Part shown: piece by piece, positions 58,134 to 64,000 of the stretch
Numbering within the stretch: the first letter of the stretch is position 1
How the letters are laid out: each line of letters opens with the position of its first letter
Source: Rhynchosporium graminicola
Lineage: Eukaryota; Ascomycota; Leotiomycetes; Helotiales; Ploettnerulaceae
Direction: 5' to 3'
Assembly: GCA_900074885.1 (NCBI GenBank)
Contig: FJUW01000059.1
Coordinates: forward strand, 124,001-188,000
DNA: 64,000 bases
The notes under the pieces: model-generated
Told to the model about the DNA's origin: nothing
Database searches by the model: none
What the model saw: only the letters and a program-made list of their open reading frames with translations
Program-made: the position numbers and the translations under genes

Positions 58134-61100
58134 TGATCGTCACTGACGGACCAAAGCTTCCGAGGCACTTACCAGTTGTAATTCATGGACATACATGTGA
58201 CGGATAATCGGGAAATATGCTCCTACAGCCGTCGAAGTTCCTGGAGATGTATGAAGTATATTGATGGCTTCAGCGACATGGAAATCAGTATATTATAGAA
58301 GCTGAAGTCCGAAGTAACGATACCCTTGCTTGGCGCAAAAATCCTGGTATTCATCCGGAACCGTACTCTCTTTGATTCGTTGTGTCTTGTCTATGATTTT
58401 GCCAGCATGGTTTTATACGGAAGACGATGAACACCAGTGGCTCATTCCTGTCACAGCCAAGTGGCTTTCTGAAGGAAAGGAATTGAAACAAGGTATTTGA
58501 AATTGCCGGATAGTGTTTGTGCTACCTGGTATACAAAATTCTCCAGAGTTCCAGAAAGCGATGTGGAAGTCAGTTGGAGGAGGGCAATGGACCCAAACGG
58601 CATCGATCTACAAAGTGGCCAGTATCCAGATGTGCTGAAGGAGAAGCGGACCGAAAGTGGAATCGATGATCTCTATTACAGCTTCCCACAATATCAATAT
58701 CGAGTAGTAGCTGAGATCTTGAGAGCTCCGCCCAAAATTCTCCACTATCACGCCTAACAAGAAGTTCAATCACCAGTCATTGAGATCGTGATAAAGTACG
58801 AGATTATAAAGAGACAAAGGTGGGGAAAAAACAACTTCATGGTTCTGAATGCTCAAGTAGCCTCATCGATAGAGAATACACCCAGATCTAGCCTCTGCCT
58901 TGTTTAAACTCTCTCGTAAGCTTGATGATATATAGTAACGGGTAAGTTCCGATCATGATCCCCGCTCAGAGCAAATCGAGCTTCTGCATGGCAGTATGCG
59001 TAGCCTAGCTTAATGGAGACATATGTTGCATTAATTAACACACTACGATTATGAAGCGCATGATCGAAGCACGGAAGCGATCAAGGATAAAGAAAGAGTT
59101 GCTAAGCAGGAAAAAGTCATCCAGTAAGTCATTGTGGTCACAACATAGGAACAAGTGACGATTTCGTCGAGGCGCTACCCAGTCAAACCTCAACTACAAA
59201 GCTTGCAAAAAATTCACCCTAAAAGTGTAGGATCTTGCTTGCTTTACTCGACAGGAAGAACCAACTGTGGATAGCCAGTCATAAGTCATCTAGGATATTT
59301 CAGAAGAAGCGCACAAAAGGTTGTGGGAGTTTATCCAAATCTGGATGGAGTCAGAACATGCATCGGAGAACAAGTCGATTCAAAAATGATGACAGTGAAT
59401 AGCATCGAGACGTGTATTATTTCTGGATCTCAAATGCGATGATTGGAGTCTCCTTTACTTGATAAATGTTGGTTAACGATGATGTGTGGTCGAAATATCG
59501 TTGATGATGCGGGGTCGGTAAATTGACTACATGATGCAGTTGCATCGGCATATCATGGTTTGCGGGGAAACGGCCAGCTGCCATATTCTTTCTCGGAGAA
59601 TATAGTATTAAGCTACAGCTGTATCAGGGGTCTTTGGAACCTGTGGCAGTAACACGGTGTGTTTCTGAAGCTAGTAACTTCTTGATCTTCACTTGCAACC
59701 TCCTTCAGCCATATACTGCCGAGAAGAAATTAGTTGATTCGAACATGATGAAAGTGCCCCGTGTTGTATCGAAAATAATTTTTCAATGACTTAGAAACAA
59801 TTGGCAGAAGCTTGATAGATGGTTGGAGACGCTTGATTGACGGTGAAACTGAATTTACCCTAGCTGATATTCGACCAACAGTTTAACCAACGAGCCTCCG
59901 GAAATGAAAGCGCATCTCACGACACGAAACATATAAGCTCATTCGCTCGGCACTGAATTTTGCATAAACATACGATTGAATTATACAGCGCACCTAGTGT
60001 TTTCATCCGCGGCAAGAGTTCCTGCCTTGCATAAGGGTATTCTTTTCTTACTGCAGATTACGAGACCTACATGAACTCATACATTCATGCATACCAGGTT
60101 CAAACCATCCAGGCAGAAGGAAGTCTTTCGGCAGAGCTCAAAGTGGGAGTTCGGAGCAGTTTCACCAATGGAAGAACTCTCGCCGAATGTTCTTTAGGCA
60201 GGCCAGGCGTTGTTCTGCCTGGTTTGCGAAGTTTCGAATTATGTATCGACAGGTTTTGGTCGACCTTGAAATTGCGTATCCTACTACGCGAATGAGACCT
60301 TGCATCGGAGCCGAAGCCATCTGCAAGATAAAAGATGAGATGTTCTTGTTTTTTTTCTTGTGGCAACTCAACAGTTATGTCCTCAGAAAATTATGGCAGG
60401 AATTTGCCTGGTAGTTTACTTGAGCTTTCCGTGAACATCAGGAGACGACGTTCTACGAAAGTACTTCACCGTAGTGGACAGCGCCGACAACCCGCTGATG
60501 CCTGACCATGCTGAAATTCCAGCTACTTTGGATGGGAAAGCGTACATTGAAGATTCACGTGTTTGCTAAGGAATGTCAGATATGATATACACCGGAACAG
60601 GATACGTAATGAGGATAAGCTGGGCTGTACAGAAGGCAGGAGACGAAACCAATGAAAAACGAGCTCAACTCAATCTCCATATAAAAGCATATCACTTGCA
60701 TGCGTCTTTTTTCTTCAAACAGTCTTAATTTTAAAGCTTGGGCCAAGATGTAGCCTGCCTTCATTAATGGTAATATACGCGGTGTGACTACCCCGCTAGG
60801 GCAATATAGAAATTTTGCCGGATTAATGAAATATACAAGTACCGCAAGATCCACTGCCGACAAGTAAGATGATGGGCTCGAAGCCCACTGGTAGATCTCA
60901 ATTGATAGTTCGGTAGATTCCACATGAGGACTTCGGTCTGCAGGAAACAATGTCGGGAATAAGAGGACATGGCTTGGCAGCCATTTCAGTTTTGTGATTG
61001 TTGTTTTCTGCACCTTGAAATCAATATGCTTGATATTTGACAGAGGTCAAGCAAGAACTGAATATAACCCCAGAAACAGATCTTGTGATTCCGCGGATTC

Positions 61101-62241
61101 CGGATGAGCGGCAATCTCGAAGGTCAGTCTCTCTTTCCGTGCTTGGGCTTCGTGAGACAGATACTGAAAAAGTAGAAGCATCCAAATGATAACATACTCC
61201 GGACTTGGGAGGGATCAAATGTAACACCTATCAGTGTAAATAGTCATGAGATTGAGAGTGTGAGTCTGCATGCCAAAAAATGACGTTCTTTTCAAGAAAA
61301 GAAAGACCCCAAGGAGAAAGATCTACCGCAAGACATGTTCCTCGCACCGAGTCTCATTTGATGCTGGGAATGGTCGATGATCGTGGAACTTCAACTGCAA
61401 CTTGGAGCCATGTTACCGCGATGTATTGTTTCCGATGATGTATTCCCATGTGTCTCGTGGGGTTATGTGATGCAGTCTTGACATGTGCCCGTGTATTGTG
61501 CATTGCTGGTAGTACCCAGAATTTCAACTCTATCCGATTGCAATCGATCATGAGTACAAGACTCGCTTGAAGGCGGAAAGTTGTCGTTGAAATTCTAGCG
61601 TAATCAAACTTGTTGTGTCCCCAAGTAAATGAAGTGGTTGGTTCTCCAGACCACTGTTTATATTCGCTTAAGATATCCCAGCTCCACAAGTCCAACAAGC
61701 TTGAATATGATGTCGACACCTACGGCCCGTCCCTACCCTACACACCCTATTTTCTCCGCAGATTAACCCCTAGTTGTTTCACCAAAAAAGATTATGACCA
61801 AGAGTCACTTCGATACATCAGCCATCTTCCCTTTCTCACGTGACTTGCAAGTGCTGCATGCCGATCTGGTGACACGCCAACTCTTGTTCTTATTGGTGAA
61901 CAAAAAGGAGATCCTGCAGATGACCCCAGATGGCATCCATCACCACCATCATGGGATATATGTCTGGTGAGCCTCTATCATGTCAATAGTATCGATTTGT
62001 AAGAGATTCACTGTTCGTCAGTGGGAAGATGACAGCTCGAATATGAAACAACAATTAGACATTTGCGCCACTTACAGCCTCAATATCGTCATGGCCGTGC
62101 TTTTTTGGTGGTCAGGCGCTCAGAAAAGAGTTCAGTCGTCCCTAAGAGTCATGAAATATATATCTTCGTTTTCTGGATTCTGTTTCACTCTTTGATATTC
62201 CAATTCTTTTTCTTAGGGCTATTTTTACGTGGCATTGTAGT
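58134..62241. other. Intergenic, 4.1 kb, nothing recognised
   Basis: The longest frames (60576-61013 minus, 145 codons; 61354-61719 minus, 121 codons) show no domain, start context or splice pattern and are crossed by frames on the other strand. No tRNA, repeat or transposon signature was found by eye. The flanks are the promoters of the GH7 and GH27 genes. Confidence 0.5.
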
Positions 62242-63729
62242 ATGCATTTCTCACTGCCTCTGGTCGCCCTGGCGGCGCTTCCTACTGGATACAGCTTGAT
62301 GCTCAGAGAAAATGTAGTAAGTACCTCTGGCTTACTCGCGAGCCTTCACGCGAATGTGTATACTGACAGACATATTAAAGGGGAGACTACCGGCTCTAGG
62401 TTGGAACTCATGGAATGCATATCATTGCGATGTGGACGAGGCAAAGATCATGTCCGCCGCTCAGCAAGTCGTCAAATTAGGTCTCCGAGATGTTGGATAT
62501 GAATATATCAACAGTGAGTTCATTTCCCCACACCCCACGTTCCCCACTATCAACATCCCTTTATTTAAACTATTAAGTCTAACATTTCTTAAGTCGACGA
62601 CTGCTGGTCTATAAAAACCGGCCGCAACACAGCCACCAAACAGCTGATCCCCGATCCTCACAAATTTCCTAATGGGATCGTAGGTACCGCAGATAAAATC
62701 CACGCGTTAAATCTCAAAATCGGCATCTATTCCTCAGCTGGAACAGGAACATGCGCCGGCTATCCCGCCTCTCTCGGCTTCGAGAAAGTCGACGCGGAAA
62801 CCTGGGCCGCCTGGGGAATCGACTATCTGAAATACGACAACTGCGGCGTGCCCTGGGACTGGAACGATCAATATTCCGCCTGCATGCCTGAGTTCTCCGG
62901 TGGTCCATTTCCTAACGGCACGTGTCCAAATATATCCAATCCTGCTCCGAAAGGTTATGATTGGGCAACTTCGAATTCGACGAAGAGGTATAGTATTATG
63001 CGCGATGCTCTATTGGCGCAAAATCGGACGATCCAGTATGCGCTCTGTAATTGGGGTTTGGCGGGTGTTGACTCGTGGGGAAACAAGACCGGGAGTTCGT
63101 GGCGCAGTACAGGCGACATCGACCAGAATTGGGGACGAACGGTGGAGATTCTGAACTTGAACAGTTTTGCATTAAACAGTGTTGATTTCTGGGGACATAA
63201 CGATGCGGATATGTTGGAGGTGGGGAACGGACAGTTGACGGATGCGGAATCGAGAAGCCATTTTGCTTTTTGGGCCGCGATGAAGAGTCCATTGATTATC
63301 GGGACTGATTTGGCGATCTTGAAGACAAGCTTGGTGGATGTGTTGAAGAATAAGTATTTGTTGGCTTTCAATCAGGACGATATTTTTGGCAAGCCGGCGA
63401 TGCCTTATAAGTGGGGGACGAACCCAGATTGGACTTTCAATGCGACGAACCCGGCGGAGTATTGGAGTGGCAGGAGTAAGGACGGGACCTTGGTTTTGGC
63501 ATTCAATAGTTTGGGTGACAGTGCTACTAGGGAGATCAAGTGGAATGAAGTTCCGGAGTTGAAGGGAGGTGATAGCTGGATGGTGACTGATATTTGGAAT
63601 GGTAAGAGTTTGGGGTGTGTGAAGGGAGGCATCAGGGATACTGTGCAGAGTCACGATACTGTTGGATATATGATCGGCGAACAGTGCGGAACAGGCTTCA
63701 TGAGACTTGGCAATCGACCAACTAGATAG
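62242..63729 (+). CDS. GH27 alpha-galactosidase, secreted
   Basis: Hydrolyses terminal alpha-1,6-linked galactose from galactomannan or raffinose-type sugars. Exons 62242-62316, 62381-62513 and 62594-63729 give 447 residues; introns of 64 and 80 nt keep frame. Signal peptide about residues 1-19. The (beta/alpha)8 domain begins [20 protein letters not shown], followed by YINIDDCWS and [19 protein letters not shown]. The nucleophile Asp is in YLKYDNCG and the acid/base Asp in [24 protein letters not shown] and [10 protein letters not shown] are further family blocks. The C-terminal ~110 residues form the usual beta-sandwich. Six or more N-glycosylation sequons are present. Start chosen as the ATG opening the signal peptide. 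Confidence 0.92.
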
Positions 63730-64000
63730 AAACACGATTTACTCACGAGTTTGATAATTGGTAAAGAAACTGTATTTCTGGGACTCTCTTCTGCGAGGTG
63801 GCTTTCTCGAAACTTGATAACTGATATTCCAGTGATGAATCGAGTACGAGGACTTGGCGGACCATGAAGGACTATCATGGCCTGGCGACGAGATAGTTGT
63901 GAACAGTGTGAGTTTGTGACCGTTCCGATTGTGTAGTGGCAAGCGAATAAATAGGGCTTGCCACGGGAAGGGTGAGTGAGAGGACTGTAATGGAAGTGAA

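Noticed and set aside
60576..61013. 145-codon minus-strand frame in the 58-62 kb gap
   Set aside because: No family resemblance, no splice context, isolated in non-coding DNA.

Overview
The window is nuclear DNA of a filamentous ascomycete (Pezizomycotina). The evidence is short spliceosomal introns of about 50-65 nt with GTRNGT donors and CTAAC/CTGAC-like branch points, a fungal gene repertoire (GH7 cellulase, CE5 esterase, NACHT-ankyrin protein, Mutator-like transposon) and transposon copies altered by repeat-induced point mutation (RIP, C to T at CpA). Genus cannot be read from the sequence; a plant-biomass-degrading or plant-associated lifestyle is an inference from the enzymes.

Layout. 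1-9.76 kb is AT-rich transposon DNA: a RIP-saturated Gypsy LTR retrotransposon whose 5' end lies outside the window, joined directly to a 5'-truncated Copia element. 11.4-13.9 kb holds two secreted-protein genes (CE5 esterase; small hypothetical). 14-20 kb is mostly non-coding, with a probable relic of a Zn2Cys6 regulator. 20-31.6 kb carries a single-pass EGF-like membrane protein, a type-B carboxylesterase, a glutamine-rich coiled-coil protein and a membrane protein of unknown function. 32-38 kb is one gene of about 1950 codons: hydrolase-like domain, NACHT-type NTPase, ankyrin repeats and a charged tail. 38.9-44.6 kb looks like an accessory patch: a BTB/POZ pseudogene, a second frameshifted gene, a small secreted cysteine-rich protein gene and a Mutator-like element (49-bp terminal inverted repeats, 8-bp target duplication). 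47-49.6 kb has a divergent pair of mitochondrial genes (NIPSNAP-like; ATP synthase subunit J in four small exons).

50.9-53.6 kb, minus strand, is the most interesting region. It is a tandem series of about 11 exon-intron units of roughly 245 bp. Most introns hold a C/D-box snoRNA-like element of 77-86 nt (C box RUGAUGA, D box CUGA, usually a closing stem), and the short exons show no conserved reading frame. I read it as a non-coding host gene for intronic C/D snoRNAs that grew by duplication; several units have decayed boxes.

56.6-58.0 kb is a GH7 cellobiohydrolase-type gene and 62.2-63.7 kb a GH27 alpha-galactosidase gene. With the CE5 esterase and carboxylesterase they form a scattered set of secreted plant-polymer enzymes, not a cluster. 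Exon joins were worked out by hand from splice signals and frame; for each intact gene the summed exon length is a whole number of codons.
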